36,672 nucleotides of DNA from Opitutus sp. GAS368 (GCA_945903545.1 CAMDOO010000031.1:1-36672), one strand, 5' to 3'. Positions 14,670 to 22,533 are shown, numbered from the stretch's first letter. Notes: generated by a model not told the origin, from the letters alone. Made by a program: numbers and translations.

Positions 14670-16673
14670 ATGGATTACCATCTGGATAACGAACGAAGGC
14701 CGGGCGACGTCCCGCCGATCGATTTCCGGAAGGAGCTCAACGACGAGCAATTCAACGCGGTGACTGCCGCCCCCGGCCCGCTGCTCGTGCTCGCCGGCGC
14801 CGGCTCGGGCAAGACCCGCACCCTCACCTACCGCGTCGCCTGGCTCCTCTCCCAGGGCGTGCGGCCCGGCGAGATCCTGCTCCTCACCTTCACCAACAAG
14901 GCCGCCAAGGAAATGCTCCACCGCGTGCAGGACCTCACCGGGGTCGAACCCGCGCGCTTCTGGGGCGGCACCTTCCACAGCATCGGCCACCGCGCCCTGC
15001 GCATGCACGGCGAGACCATCGGGCTCTCCCGCACCTTCACCATCCTCGACGCCGACGAGTCCGAGGGCGTCCTGCGCGACGTGGTCGAGGCCACCGACAA
15101 GGGCTTCTTCAAGGACAAGACCCACCCGAAGGCGGGCCCCCTCCATTCCATCCTCTCGATGGCTCGCAACACGCAGATGTCGCTTGAGGAGACCGTCACC
15201 CGCTTCTTCCCCCAACACGAGGCCGTGATGGAGCGCCTGCCGCTGTTCGCCCGGAAGTACGCCGAGGGCAAGAAGGCCGCCAATGTCGTGGACTACGACG
15301 ACCTCCTGGAGTTCTGGCTCGAGCTCCTGAAGAAGAGCCCCGAGACGGCCGCCTACTTCTCCCACCGCTTCCGGCACGTGCTGGTCGACGAGTACCAGGA
15401 CACCAACACCCTGCAGTCCCAGATCGTCGACCTGATCGGCTCCCACCACCAGGTCATGGCCGTGGGCGACGACGCCCAGTGCATCTACACGTGGCGCGGC
15501 GCCAACGTGGAGAACATCCTCACTTTTCCCGACCGGCACCCCGGCACCGTCATCCACCGGATCGAGACCAACTACCGCTCCACCCCCCAGATCCTCGCCT
15601 TCGCCAATGGCGTCCTCGCCGCCCAGCCGCGCGGCCGGCACTTCGACAAGATCCTCCGCCCGCACCGCGCCAACAGCGAGCGCCCCTACTTCGTGCAGGC
15701 CATGGACGGGCGCGAGCAGGCCCAGTTCATCGTCCAGCGCGTTCGCGGCCTCGTCGACGAGGGCTGTGCGCTGGCGGACATCGGCATCCTCTACCGCGCC
15801 CACTTCCATGCGCTCGACATCCAGCTCGAGCTCTCACGCCTCCAGATTCCCTACCAGATCACCAGCGGTGTGCGCTTCTTCGAGCAGGCGCACGTCCGCG
15901 ACCTGATCGCCCTCCTGCGCTTCGTCTACAACCCGTCCGACACCGCCGCCTGGAACCGCGTCGCCGTCCTCCTCCCCAAGGTCGGCGACAAGAACGCCCA
16001 GAAGCTCCACGCCGCCGCGGCCGAACACGCGCGCCTGATCCAGGCCAACCTGATCGACGTGCTCGATACCGACGACGTGAAGTCAAAGGTCCCGAAGGAT
16101 GCGAAGGAGGAGTGGCCCAAGTTCACCGCCTCACTCGCGCAGGTTTCGGAGGTCATGCGGACGATGAAGCCCCACAACGCGGTCGACGTGGCGATCGACG
16201 GCTGGTACGGGGACTACCTCAAGGGCGCTTACGCCAACTACGTCTCGCGCCTCGACGACCTGAAGTCGCTCACCGGCTTCGCCAGCCGCTTCGAGGACAT
16301 GCAGGAGATGCTCGCCCAGGTCATGCTCCTCAACAGCGAGACCAGCGACCGCTCGGTGGATCCCGACGCCGACTCGCTTCGCCTCACCACGGTCCACCAG
16401 GCCAAGGGACTCGAGTACGCCGCCGTGTTCCTGATCGGCCTGGCCGACGGCTCGTTCCCGCTCCGCCGCGCGATCGAGGCGGGTGACGTCGAGGAGGAGC
16501 GCCGGCTGTTCTACGTCGCCGTGACCCGCGCCCGCGACGAGCTGTATCTCTGCTTCCCCAAGATCAACACCAAGGGCGGCCCCTCGGTCATGCAGCCCCC
16601 GAGTCGTTTCCTGACCGAGATCGCGCCGGAGCTCTACCAGCCCCTGCGGATGAAACGCAGCTACGGCTGGTAA
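14670..16673 (+). CDS. UvrD/Rep-family ATP-dependent DNA helicase
   Basis: The 667-residue product carries the superfamily 1A helicase motifs in order: Q-motif LNDEQFNAV, Walker A AGAGSGKT (residues 42-49), motif Ia TFTNKAAKEM, Walker B VLVDEYQDTN (D240, E241), motif III GDDAQCIYTWRGA, motif IV NYRSTPQIL, motif V TVHQAKGLEYAAVFLIGL and motif VI EEERRLFYVAVTRARDELYL. It unwinds DNA 3' to 5' and would act in repair or replication restart; whether it is the UvrD, PcrA or Rep orthologue cannot be told from motifs. Length is slightly shorter than PcrA (about 720-750), with a shortened C-terminus. A TTG at 14643 is an alternative start. The TAA stop lies inside a perfect palindrome shared with the convergent gene. 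Confidence 0.9.
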   Translation: MDYHLDNERRPGDVPPIDFRKELNDEQFNAVTAAPGPLLVLAGAGSGKTRTLTYRVAWLLSQGVRPGEILLLTFTNKAAKEMLHRVQDLTGVEPARFWGGTFHSIGHRALRMHGETIGLSRTFTILDADESEGVLRDVVEATDKGFFKDKTHPKAGPLHSILSMARNTQMSLEETVTRFFPQHEAVMERLPLFARKYAEGKKAANVVDYDDLLEFWLELLKKSPETAAYFSHRFRHVLVDEYQDTNTLQSQIVDLIGSHHQVMAVGDDAQCIYTWRGANVENILTFPDRHPGTVIHRIETNYRSTPQILAFANGVLAAQPRGRHFDKILRPHRANSERPYFVQAMDGREQAQFIVQRVRGLVDEGCALADIGILYRAHFHALDIQLELSRLQIPYQITSGVRFFEQAHVRDLIALLRFVYNPSDTAAWNRVAVLLPKVGDKNAQKLHAAAAEHARLIQANLIDVLDTDDVKSKVPKDAKEEWPKFTASLAQVSEVMRTMKPHNAVDVAIDGWYGDYLKGAYANYVSRLDDLKSLTGFASRFEDMQEMLAQVMLLNSETSDRSVDPDADSLRLTTVHQAKGLEYAAVFLIGLADGSFPLRRAIEAGDVEEERRLFYVAVTRARDELYLCFPKINTKGGPSVMQPPSRFLTEIAPELYQPLRMKRSYGW

Positions 16674-16697
16674 GGAATCGCGCGGCGCGATTCCTTA
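16671..16697. terminator. Bidirectional palindrome holding both convergent stop codons
   Basis: A perfect 13-1-13 palindrome whose arms begin TAAGGAATCGCGC. The first three bases are the helicase TAA stop, and the last three, read on the other strand, are the TAA stop of the minus-strand gene. It can form a hairpin in both transcripts. Confidence 0.75.
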
Positions 16698-16982
16698 CGT
16701 CTCGTAGAAGAAACCTCGCATCTGGAAGGTCTCGGACTTGCCGGTGACCCACTTGAGGTGGTCGGCACTCAGGGACGAAAGAGGGAAGGCCGCGCCTTCC
16801 ACATGGCCGGCGCCGATGTTGTCGCGCCAGAAGAGCGAGACCTCCTTGGCGTTGAGCCGGGTGAGCGCGGTCGACAGCTCGGCGAGCGTCTCGATCTCAA
16901 TGTACGTGGCGGTGGTGGAATCGCCTTTTTTCTTCGAGACGGCCTTGGCCGCCGGGGTGAACAGACCAATACGGGATTTCAT
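16695..16982 (-). CDS. Small protein of unknown function
   Basis: A 95-residue product from ATG 16982. It has a basic N-terminal 22 residues (KSRIGLFTPAAKAVSKKK) and then a regular, well-formed sequence (TYIEIETLAELSTALTRLN, KEVSLFWRDN, FPLSSLSADHLKWV, MRGFFYET). The mixture of helical and strand-like segments and the codon use suggest a real cytoplasmic protein, but I recognise no family. It converges with the helicase, sharing a stop-codon palindrome, and is preceded by a repeat-bearing gap. Confidence 0.6.
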   Translation of the reverse strand: MKSRIGLFTPAAKAVSKKKGDSTTATYIEIETLAELSTALTRLNAKEVSLFWRDNIGAGHVEGAAFPLSSLSADHLKWVTGKSETFQMRGFFYET

Positions 16983-17079
16983 GGGATATGCAGAATGAGA
17001 GCTGGGCAGATACGCTCTCGGAGCGTTTCGAGACTCCGGGCCGATGACAAGAAATCAAACCGCGGACAGGCCGATAGCG

Positions 17080-17127
17080 GGCCCATCATAGGCCCAATAG
17101 GTCCTATGAGCCCCATAGGGCCAATAG
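17080..17127. repeat. Iterated GGCCCAATAG/CCCATAGGG-word repeat
   Basis: Roughly five variants of a 9-10-nt word built from GGCCC, ATAG and CCTATG follow one another, with inner complementarity (CATAGG at 17088-17093 against CCTATG further on). Because the period is close to nine, both strands read as periodic Gly-Pro-Ile/Met tripeptides, but no gene contains it. Confidence 0.7.
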
Positions 17128-17138
17128 CTCGCAGCCCC

Positions 17139-18029
17139 TCAGCCCGGCAGCCGGAAAAGCCTCTGGGCATTGCCCGCCAGCACCGGCTCAAGCGCCGCGA
17201 GATCCAGTCCCGAGTTGCGGGCCTCCTCGACAAAACGCACCAGCTCTGACTCCAGCTCCAGCTTGGGATAGAGGTTCAGGGGAAAGTCCGAACCAAAGAG
17301 CACGCGGTCCGGGCCCACTTCACCGATGAACTGGCCCCAGACTCCCGGGCCGTACAGCAGCGGTGACGCGGCGGTGTCGTAAAAGACATTGGATAGCTCC
17401 CGCACGGCGGGCTCGCGGAGCGGCAGCAGCCCGCCCCAATGCGCGAGGATGAAGTTCGTGCCGGGAAACCCGCGGGCGAGCGCGGCAAAATCCGCCAGCG
17501 GCGTGAGCACCCGCCCGGGGTACGGCGCGGTGTCGGGATCGGTCACGTGCAGGTTCACCGGCAGCTTCAGCTCACCGGCGAGGGCCAGCACCTCCGCAAA
17601 AACCGGGTCGCTGGTCGCAAAGCCTTGCGAGTGCGGCGAGAGCTCGCCGAGCCCGATCAACCCCTCGGCCACCGCGCGGTGGATCTCGGCCAGCGTGGCA
17701 TCGCGGCCGGCGCCGGGGTGGAAGGTGGCGAACCCCGAAAGGCGGTCCGGGTGGGCCCGCACGCACTGGGCGTAAAAGCGGTTCTGCGCGGCGCACGTCT
17801 CCGGCTTTTGCCAGTACCACCCGAGCAGCACCGCCCGGCTAATGTTGGCGTCGTCCAGCGCCCGCAGGAGCCCGTCGACATCGAGGAAGCCCTGGACAAG
17901 GCGGCCATTGGCCCGCCGCCGGGTCGAGAGCTTGGCCCAGTGGGTTTCACCCCGGGCCTCGGCCCAGGCCTCCGGGCCGCGGTTGGCCTCCGGGGGATAG
18001 AGGTGGATGTGGCTGTCGATCAGGAGCAC
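17139..18029 (-). CDS. Amidohydrolase-2 family metal-dependent hydrolase
   Basis: The 296-residue product is a TIM-barrel amidohydrolase of the PF04909 type. It has the N-terminal metal-binding DSHIHL (H7, H9), a mid-barrel LPVNLHVTD, then FILAHWGGLLPL and the final GSDFPL (the metal-ligand aspartate). These are the usual positions for decarboxylase-like or lactone-hydrolase-like members; substrate unknown. The start is GTG 18029, because no ATG precedes the conserved DSHIHL. The palindrome GCCTGAATTCAGGC (18031-18044) abuts the start codon. It lies 92 bp downstream of the sulfatase on the same strand and may be cotranscribed, but a functional link is not shown. Confidence 0.85.
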   Translation of the reverse strand: MLLIDSHIHLYPPEANRGPEAWAEARGETHWAKLSTRRRANGRLVQGFLDVDGLLRALDDANISRAVLLGWYWQKPETCAAQNRFYAQCVRAHPDRLSGFATFHPGAGRDATLAEIHRAVAEGLIGLGELSPHSQGFATSDPVFAEVLALAGELKLPVNLHVTDPDTAPYPGRVLTPLADFAALARGFPGTNFILAHWGGLLPLREPAVRELSNVFYDTAASPLLYGPGVWGQFIGEVGPDRVLFGSDFPLNLYPKLELESELVRFVEEARNSGLDLAALEPVLAGNAQRLFRLPG

Positions 18030-18030
18030 A

Positions 18031-18044
18031 GCCTGAATTCAGGC
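18031..18044. repeat. Perfect palindrome GCCTGAATTCAGGC at the amidohydrolase start
   Basis: A 14-bp perfect palindrome one base upstream of the GTG start codon. Its position could allow translational or operator control, or it could be another small repeat. Confidence 0.5.
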
Positions 18045-18121
18045 GCTGGCCGCCGACGGGGCAATCGTGATCTCGGTGTCACCGCCCGATCATCGTCCAG
18101 GTTTCCCCGACTCCCCAGATC

Positions 18122-19582
18122 CTAAGGGGCTGGCGCGGCCGCGCCCCGCCTAGGAACCGGGATCTGCCAAAGGGGCGACGGCACATGGGCCTGGTCCAGC
18201 ACGGCGGTCAACCGGGCAACGATATCCGCGTGGGCGGCGGCAACATTCTCCTTCTCCCTGAGATCGGCCACCAGGTCGTAGAGTTCCACTTTGCCCGTGA
18301 GCATCGGGCTCCGCACCGCCTTCCACCGGCCCAGGCGCGCCGCCTGGGCGGAGGCGCCCTCGTAGAATTCCCAATAAAGGTACTCGTGCTCCTTTTGCGC
18401 CGCCGGTTTGCCGGTCAAGGCCGGCAGGAAGCTGACGCTGTCGAGATTCGCCGGGGCCTTGCCGCCGACGAGTTCGGCGACGGTCGTGATGAAATCGCCG
18501 AAATAACCGACGTGGTCGGAAACCCCGCCAGCTGCCACATGGCCCGGCCAGCGCGCGATCAGCGGGACACGAATCCCACCCTCGTAGACGTCGCGCTTGA
18601 GGCCGCGGAGCGGCCCGGAGGACTTGAAAAACGCGGGATCGTTGCCGCCTTCGCGGTGCGGACCGTTGTCGGAAGCGAAGAGCACCAGCGTCCGGTCCTC
18701 TAGGCCAAGGGCCTTGAGTTCCGCCAGCAGCCGGCCGACCTGGTCATCAAGCCTGGTCACCATCGAGGCGTAGCCCTGGGAAGGACCCGGCCAGGGTTCG
18801 TTCGCATAGGCACTGCGGTCCGGGACCTCCATGCCGTCCGGGCGCAGTTCGTTGTTCGCATGCGGGAGGGTCGTCGCGAAATAAAGGAAGAACGGCTCCC
18901 GCTGGTGAACCCGCACGAATTTCACCGCCTCGTCGGCAAAGAGATCGGCGCTGTAGTCGATTTTCTCCGTGGCGACGCCCTGGCCAAAGGGTCCGGGCGA
19001 GGGCACGACGTTGCGCAACGGCACCCGCTCCTCGTTCCGCAGGAGATAGGTCGGGTAGTAATTATGGGCCATCGTCTGGTCGACGTAGCCGAAGAAATAA
19101 TCGAAGCCTTTCTTGTTCGGGGCGCCGGCCGTGCCTTCGCCGCCAAGCCCCCATTTTCCCACGAGCCCGGTCGCATAGCCGGCTTTCTTCAGCACGTTGG
19201 CCACCGTGATTTCCTCCACCCCCAGGTCGACCTTGGCATTCCCGCGGATCGTGGCGTGGCCCGTATGCTGGCCGGTCATGAGGACATTGCGCGACGGGGC
19301 GCACACCGGGGCGCCGGAATAAAACTGCGTGAAACGCGTCCCCTGCGCCGCCAGCCGGTCGAGGTTCGGCGTCCGGATCTTCGTCTGGCCATAGCTGCCG
19401 AGGTCGCCGTAGCCGAGATCGTCAGCCAGGATGAAGATGATGTTCGGCGGGGTTGCGGGCGCCGGCGCGGGCTGCGCGTGCAGGCCGGCGGCCGCGAGCG
19501 CGGCCAGCAACGGCGCGAGTAGCGCGCGACGAACCCAGCTGCCGGAGAAGGACTTGGTCGGAACGGGTGATGTCAGGGACAT
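18122..19582 (-). CDS. Type I sulfatase, exported
   Basis: The 486-residue product (ATG 19582) begins with a Sec signal peptide (RRALLAPLLAALAAAGLHAQ) and then the sulfatase start NIIFILADDLGYGDLG with metal-binding D54/D55. The active-site motif is CAPSRNVLMTG (C94), the C-x-P-S-R form converted to formylglycine. Downstream, ATGLVGKWGLGG, FLYFATTLPHAN and LFASDNGPHREGG agree with arylsulfatase-like members. It should cleave sulfate esters in the periplasm; substrates may be sulfated glycans but cannot be told from sequence. One oddity is that the usual GKWHLG is GKWGLG here. A formylglycine-generating enzyme is not in the window. The longer start at 19630 is rejected because the signal peptide would be internal. 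Confidence 0.9.
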   Translation of the reverse strand: MSLTSPVPTKSFSGSWVRRALLAPLLAALAAAGLHAQPAPAPATPPNIIFILADDLGYGDLGSYGQTKIRTPNLDRLAAQGTRFTQFYSGAPVCAPSRNVLMTGQHTGHATIRGNAKVDLGVEEITVANVLKKAGYATGLVGKWGLGGEGTAGAPNKKGFDYFFGYVDQTMAHNYYPTYLLRNEERVPLRNVVPSPGPFGQGVATEKIDYSADLFADEAVKFVRVHQREPFFLYFATTLPHANNELRPDGMEVPDRSAYANEPWPGPSQGYASMVTRLDDQVGRLLAELKALGLEDRTLVLFASDNGPHREGGNDPAFFKSSGPLRGLKRDVYEGGIRVPLIARWPGHVAAGGVSDHVGYFGDFITTVAELVGGKAPANLDSVSFLPALTGKPAAQKEHEYLYWEFYEGASAQAARLGRWKAVRSPMLTGKVELYDLVADLREKENVAAAHADIVARLTAVLDQAHVPSPLWQIPVPRRGAAAPAP

Positions 19583-19701
19583 GGGGATAAAAACTAAGCC
19601 TCCAACCAGGTCAGGAACCCGAGCCCGCATTCAAACCCGAGTCAAGGCGCGCGCTCTGTTCTCCAGCATGGCGGGACACGTTTTCCCCGTCTCCCCATGC
19701 C

Positions 19702-19878
19702 TTTTTAACCACGGAATCCACGGATTCTAACCTGACAATCCGGGAGAACGCTAATCCTCGCTGATCTGCGCACATCTGAGATCAGGATCTCCGATCCCAG
19801 TCTCCGGCCAAAAGCGTCAATCAGCGTTCCAAGGTTCCGTTCGCATCCGCGTAATCCGTTAAATCCGCGGTTAAAAAA
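19702..19878. repeat. Nested inverted repeats: ATCCGCG words outside, AACGCTGAT words inside
   Basis: The outer left arm (about 19702-19730, TTTTTAACCACGGAATCCACGG) faces the right arm 19844-19878 (ATCCGCGTAATCCG, then ATCCGCGGTTAAAAAA). Inside, GAACGCTAATCC (19746-19757) faces CAATCAGCGTTCC (19818-19830). The right arm starts exactly after the yjbQ stop codon. This gap of about 300 bp between yjbQ and the sulfatase contains nothing else that I can identify. Confidence 0.65.
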
Positions 19879-20295
19879 TCATTCCCCGATGATTTTGATC
19901 AAAACCCGCTTCTGCCGCTTGCCGTCGAACTCGCCGTAGAAAATCTGCTCCCACGGGCCGAAGTCGAGATGGCCGCCGGTGACCGCCACGACCACCTCAC
20001 GGCCCATGAGCGTGCGCTTCAGGTGGGCGTCCGCGTTGTCCTCGCCCCGGTTGTGGGCGTACTGGCTGTGCGGTTTCTCCGGCGCCAGCTTCTCCAGCCA
20101 CTTCTCGAAGTCCCCATGCAGCCCGCGCTCGTCGTCGTTGATGAAGACCGAGGCCGAGATGTGCATCGCGTTGACGAGGCACAGCCCCTCCTGGATCCCG
20201 CTCGCGCGCACCGCGGCCTCGACCTCGCCGGTGATGTTGAGGAAGGCCCGCCGGGCCGGCACCTCGAACCAGAGTTCCTGACGATGGGATTTCAC
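19879..20295 (-). CDS. yjbQ: YjbQ family protein (UPF0047)
   Basis: The product is very similar to the YjbQ/UPF0047 family: [20 protein letters not shown], then [59 protein letters not shown] and a final VLIKIIGE. Conserved histidines and the DNADAHLKR segment match. Family members have been linked to secondary thiamine-phosphate synthase activity in vivo, which is weak. Starting from GTG 20295 gives 138 residues, the usual family length; a TTG at 20331 would add 12 residues that do not look conserved. Its stop codon meets a repeat directly. Transcription with the sulfatase is not likely because of the repeat between them. Confidence 0.85.
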   Translation of the reverse strand: MKSHRQELWFEVPARRAFLNITGEVEAAVRASGIQEGLCLVNAMHISASVFINDDERGLHGDFEKWLEKLAPEKPHSQYAHNRGEDNADAHLKRTLMGREVVVAVTGGHLDFGPWEQIFYGEFDGKRQKRVLIKIIGE

Positions 20296-20367
20296 GGCTG
20301 GCAGTCCGGCTGAATTCCGCGCCCGGGGCAAGCGGGGCGAAGGCGGATGGATTGGGCAAGTCGAACC

Positions 20368-20473
20368 GTTTCACGCAGAGACCGCTGGGGGCGCAGGGAA
20401 CTGAGTCGATCCCAGCCCAGGAAATGCTCCTACCCTTCCGTCCTCTGGGATCCCTGCGGCCTCTGCGTGAAAC
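20368..20473. repeat. Inverted pair of TTTCACGCAGAG-word repeats
   Basis: The left arm (20368-20399: GTTTCACGCAGAG then variants of CCGCAGG) faces the right arm (20451-20473: CCCTGCGGCCTCTGCGTGAAAC). The first 13 bases of the left arm are exactly complementary to the last 13 of the right arm. About 50 bp lie between. This is part of the 494-bp gap 20296-20789 that otherwise holds only a gene fragment and another repeat. Confidence 0.75.
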
Positions 20474-20546
20474 TTTCCGGGTCACCGGCTTGACCCGCAT
20501 CAAGGCGTCCTCTCCCCGGTTCAGGCATGATCGGATCGTGCCAGCC

Positions 20547-20694
20547 ATGACCCAATCACGCCCCCTGCCCGACACGCCCGGCTGGTTCGCCACCGGGCGC
20601 CCCCGGGAACACGGCAGCTGGTCGCTGGCGCTGGAACCACTGGTCCGCGGGCTCGCGGTGGCCCCGTCCACTCCCGGTTTCGCCATGGCGGTGG
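20547..20694 (+). pseudogene. N-terminal fragment of a YwiC-like membrane protein
   Basis: From ATG 20547 the frame reads LPDTPGWFATGRPREHGSWS, then LALEPLVRGLAVAPSTPGFAMAVA. The REHGSW and LEPLVRGLAVAPS segments match the start of YwiC-like membrane proteins (normally about 230-250 residues with several transmembrane helices). At about 20695 the frame enters a GGTAGGG-type repeat and no further YwiC-like sequence follows; the open frame continues only as antisense of fliC. It is thus an amputated gene. Confidence 0.55.
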
Positions 20695-20783
20695 CCCTAC
20701 CCTATCCCATCGCGGCCGGGCCAGCGGCCCAGCCCTACCCAGCTATCGCGGAAGAGGTCCGCCGGGGACGGCGGACCCTACCT
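20695..20783. repeat. GGTAGGG/CCCTACC repeat cluster beyond fliC
   Basis: The word CCCTACC occurs at 20695-20701, 20733-20739 and near 20777. It encloses a perfect hairpin, GGTCCGCCG (20756-20764), loop GGGA, CGGCGGACC (20769-20777), which lies 12 bp past the fliC stop codon and could be the flagellin terminator on the minus strand. Confidence 0.6.
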
Positions 20784-20789
20784 TTTGTA

Positions 20790-21665
20790 CTATTGCAGCA
20801 GGCGCAGGACCGACTCCGGGGTCTTGTTGGCCTGCGCGAGCATGGCGGTGCCGGACTGGACGAGGATGTTGTACTTGGCGTACTGGGTCGACTCCTCGGC
20901 CACGTCGACGTCGCGGATGCGCGAGATGGCGGCGCCGAGGTTCTCGTACTCGACCTGCAGGGTCTTCGAGGCCAGCTCGAGGCGCGACTGCGCGGCGCCG
21001 AGGGTGGCGCGCTCGGAGGCGACCTGCTGGATCGCGCCCGTGATGTCGGCGATCGCGTTGCTGTCGGTGACGCTCAGCGCATAGACCCCGGACGCATCCT
21101 GGTCGATGATGTCGAGCATGTCGTCCTGGCGGAGGTTCGACTCGGCGATCGTCATGTCCTGCCCGACCGCCTGGCCGATCGTGACGGTGAGGCCGGAGGC
21201 GTTGGCGCCAAAGAGGGTGATGCCGTTGAAGGCCCCGAGCGGGGTGTCGATGTCGGTCGTGCCGCCGATCTCGGACGTGGTGCCGCCGATGGTGGCGCGG
21301 AGCTGGTCCTGGAGGGCGGTGAACTCCTCCTGGTAGAGGGCGACGTCGGTCGAGTTCTTCGTCACGTCCTTCGCGAGAATCGCGAGCTCGCTCATGCGCG
21401 AGAGGATCTTGGTCATGCCGCCCATGAAGCCGTCGGCCGTCTGCACGAAGGAGACGGCGTTTTGGACGTTGGTGGTGGCGGCCTTCACGCGGCGGTTCTG
21501 GGCGTCGAGCTTCTCCGACACGGCGAGGCCGGCGGCGTCATCGGACGGGTTGACGATCTTCGAGCCCGAGGAGAGGCGCGTGAGGGAGCGACCCAGCATT
21601 TCCTGGGAGGCGTTGAGGTTGCGGGCGGCCGCGATGGCCTGGATGTTGGTGTTGATGACGCTCAT
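20790..21665 (-). CDS. fliC: Flagellin
   Basis: The 291-residue product has the two flagellin ends that pair in the filament core. The N-terminal D0/D1 region (SVINTNIQAIAAARNLNASQ, LTRLSSGSKIVNPSDDAAGLAVSE) and the C-terminal D1/D0 region (ATLGAAQSRLELASKTLQVE, ISRIRDVDVAEESTQYAKYN, ILVQSGTAMLAQANKTPES) are both intact. The central part is short, so the filament surface domain is minimal. The start ATG 21665 is fixed by MSVINTN. It is the last gene of the flagellar operon, 13 bp after csrA, and the overlap of csrA's end with the fliC leader suggests coupled translation. There is no Shine-Dalgarno, and a single GGA lies in the leader region. In the long frame from 21926 the extra 87 codons are the csrA antisense reading, not part of fliC. 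Confidence 0.95.
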   Translation of the reverse strand: MSVINTNIQAIAAARNLNASQEMLGRSLTRLSSGSKIVNPSDDAAGLAVSEKLDAQNRRVKAATTNVQNAVSFVQTADGFMGGMTKILSRMSELAILAKDVTKNSTDVALYQEEFTALQDQLRATIGGTTSEIGGTTDIDTPLGAFNGITLFGANASGLTVTIGQAVGQDMTIAESNLRQDDMLDIIDQDASGVYALSVTDSNAIADITGAIQQVASERATLGAAQSRLELASKTLQVEYENLGAAISRIRDVDVAEESTQYAKYNILVQSGTAMLAQANKTPESVLRLLQ

Positions 21666-21678
21666 GGCAGTGGTGGGT

Positions 21679-22029
21679 TCAGGCCGCGTGCTGTCCGTGG
21701 GACGGCGCGCGATTGGGTTTTCCACCATCCATGGCGGGCCGGGCCGCCGGGGCGGACCGAGGAACGACCGGGCCGGAATCCGTGGCCCGGGTGATTTTGG
21801 GAAGCTGGGACAGCGCGGGCAGACCGGCGGCGGGGGCCGACGGACCGCGCACGGCGGCGGCGCGGTTGGAGGCGCCGATCTCGGCCACGATCTCCTTGCG
21901 GAAGATCGGGACCTCGCGCGGGGCAACGATGCCGATCTTCACGACGTCGCCGTCGATGCGGTTGATCCGGATCTCGATGCCGTCGCCGATGATGATGGCC
22001 TCACCGGGCTTGCGGGAAAGTACGAGCAT
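21679..22029 (-). CDS. csrA: Carbon storage regulator CsrA with long C-terminal tail
   Basis: The first 52 residues are a standard Csr[21 protein letters not shown], then [19 protein letters not shown], with the RNA-binding edge strands and the VPIxRxEI end. CsrA binds GGA motifs and blocks translation, notably of flagellin mRNA. Typical CsrA is 55-75 residues; this one is 116, and the tail (from about residue 53) is Ala/Pro/Arg-rich and contains no recognisable domain. FliW normally binds a CsrA site close to this end, so the tail might modify that contact. It is flanked by fliW (45 bp) and fliC (13 bp). Confidence 0.93.
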   Translation of the reverse strand: MLVLSRKPGEAIIIGDGIEIRINRIDGDVVKIGIVAPREVPIFRKEIVAEIGASNRAAAVRGPSAPAAGLPALSQLPKITRATDSGPVVPRSAPAARPAMDGGKPNRAPSHGQHAA

Positions 22030-22032
22030 GGC

Positions 22033-22063
22033 GTTTTGAGTTTTAAAATCTGAAATTTGAAAT
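22033..22063. repeat. AT-rich iterated word in the csrA leader
   Basis: Variants of GAAATTTGAAAT and TTTTAAAATC fill the gap before the csrA start. The 11-mer ATCTGAAATTT (22048-22058) is also at 25029-25039 in front of flgK, and TTTGAAATGC is also in both. No inverted partner was seen. Confidence 0.65.
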
Positions 22064-22074
22064 GCGCGCCGCCA

Positions 22075-22533
22075 TTAGCTGGCAGCCTGCAGCTCGGCGT
22101 TCTCCACCAGCGGATGGTGGGCGCTAAACTTCGAGTAGTTGGCGATGACCAGCTGGCGGCCGACCCGAGTGCGGCGGTTGACGACAATGGGACCGACGAG
22201 ATTGACCTTCGCCTCCAGCGGGCGCTGCTGGGCCATCGTGACGATGTTCAGGATCATGGCCTCGGACCCATCGGCGAGGCCGATGCCGGCCGCGTCCTCA
22301 TCGAAGAGCTCGGGCGTATAGCCAGGGATGAGGCCGGCGGGCTCGATCACGATGAAGTGGACCGAGTCCTTGGAACCGTGCAGGCGGAGCCAGAGGAACG
22401 GCAGGTGATCCGGGAGGTAAAGCAACTCGGCGCGGTTGTAGTCGGCGAAGCCGATCAGGCCCTGGGGCAGATCGAATGTATGGGTGACGGGCGAAGGCAG
22501 GTCGGAGGCGGGGATTTCCGTGAGGACTTTCAT
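22075..22533 (-). CDS. fliW: Flagellar assembly factor FliW
   Basis: A 152-residue protein with the FliW signature: FDLPQGLIGFADY near residues 20-32, LPFLWLRLHGSKDSVHFIVIEP, and the C-terminal VGPIVVNRRTRVGRQLVIAN followed by YSKFSAHHPL. FliW binds CsrA and frees flagellin mRNA, or binds flagellin, so it links flagellin level to translation. It is the regular length. It lies between flgL (57 bp) and csrA (45 bp), an order often seen in bacteria that use the FliW-CsrA-flagellin switch. Confidence 0.93.
   Translation of the reverse strand: MKVLTEIPASDLPSPVTHTFDLPQGLIGFADYNRAELLYLPDHLPFLWLRLHGSKDSVHFIVIEPAGLIPGYTPELFDEDAAGIGLADGSEAMILNIVTMAQQRPLEAKVNLVGPIVVNRRTRVGRQLVIANYSKFSAHHPLVENAELQAAS

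Noticed and set aside
17080-17127. Periodic Gly-Pro-Ile/Met peptide
   Set aside because: Produced by an intergenic nucleotide repeat; no start context or neighbouring conserved sequence.
20352-21794. A 480-codon plus-strand open frame
   Set aside because: Apart from the YwiC-like fragment it is the antisense reading of fliC and csrA, an artefact of GC-rich codon bias.
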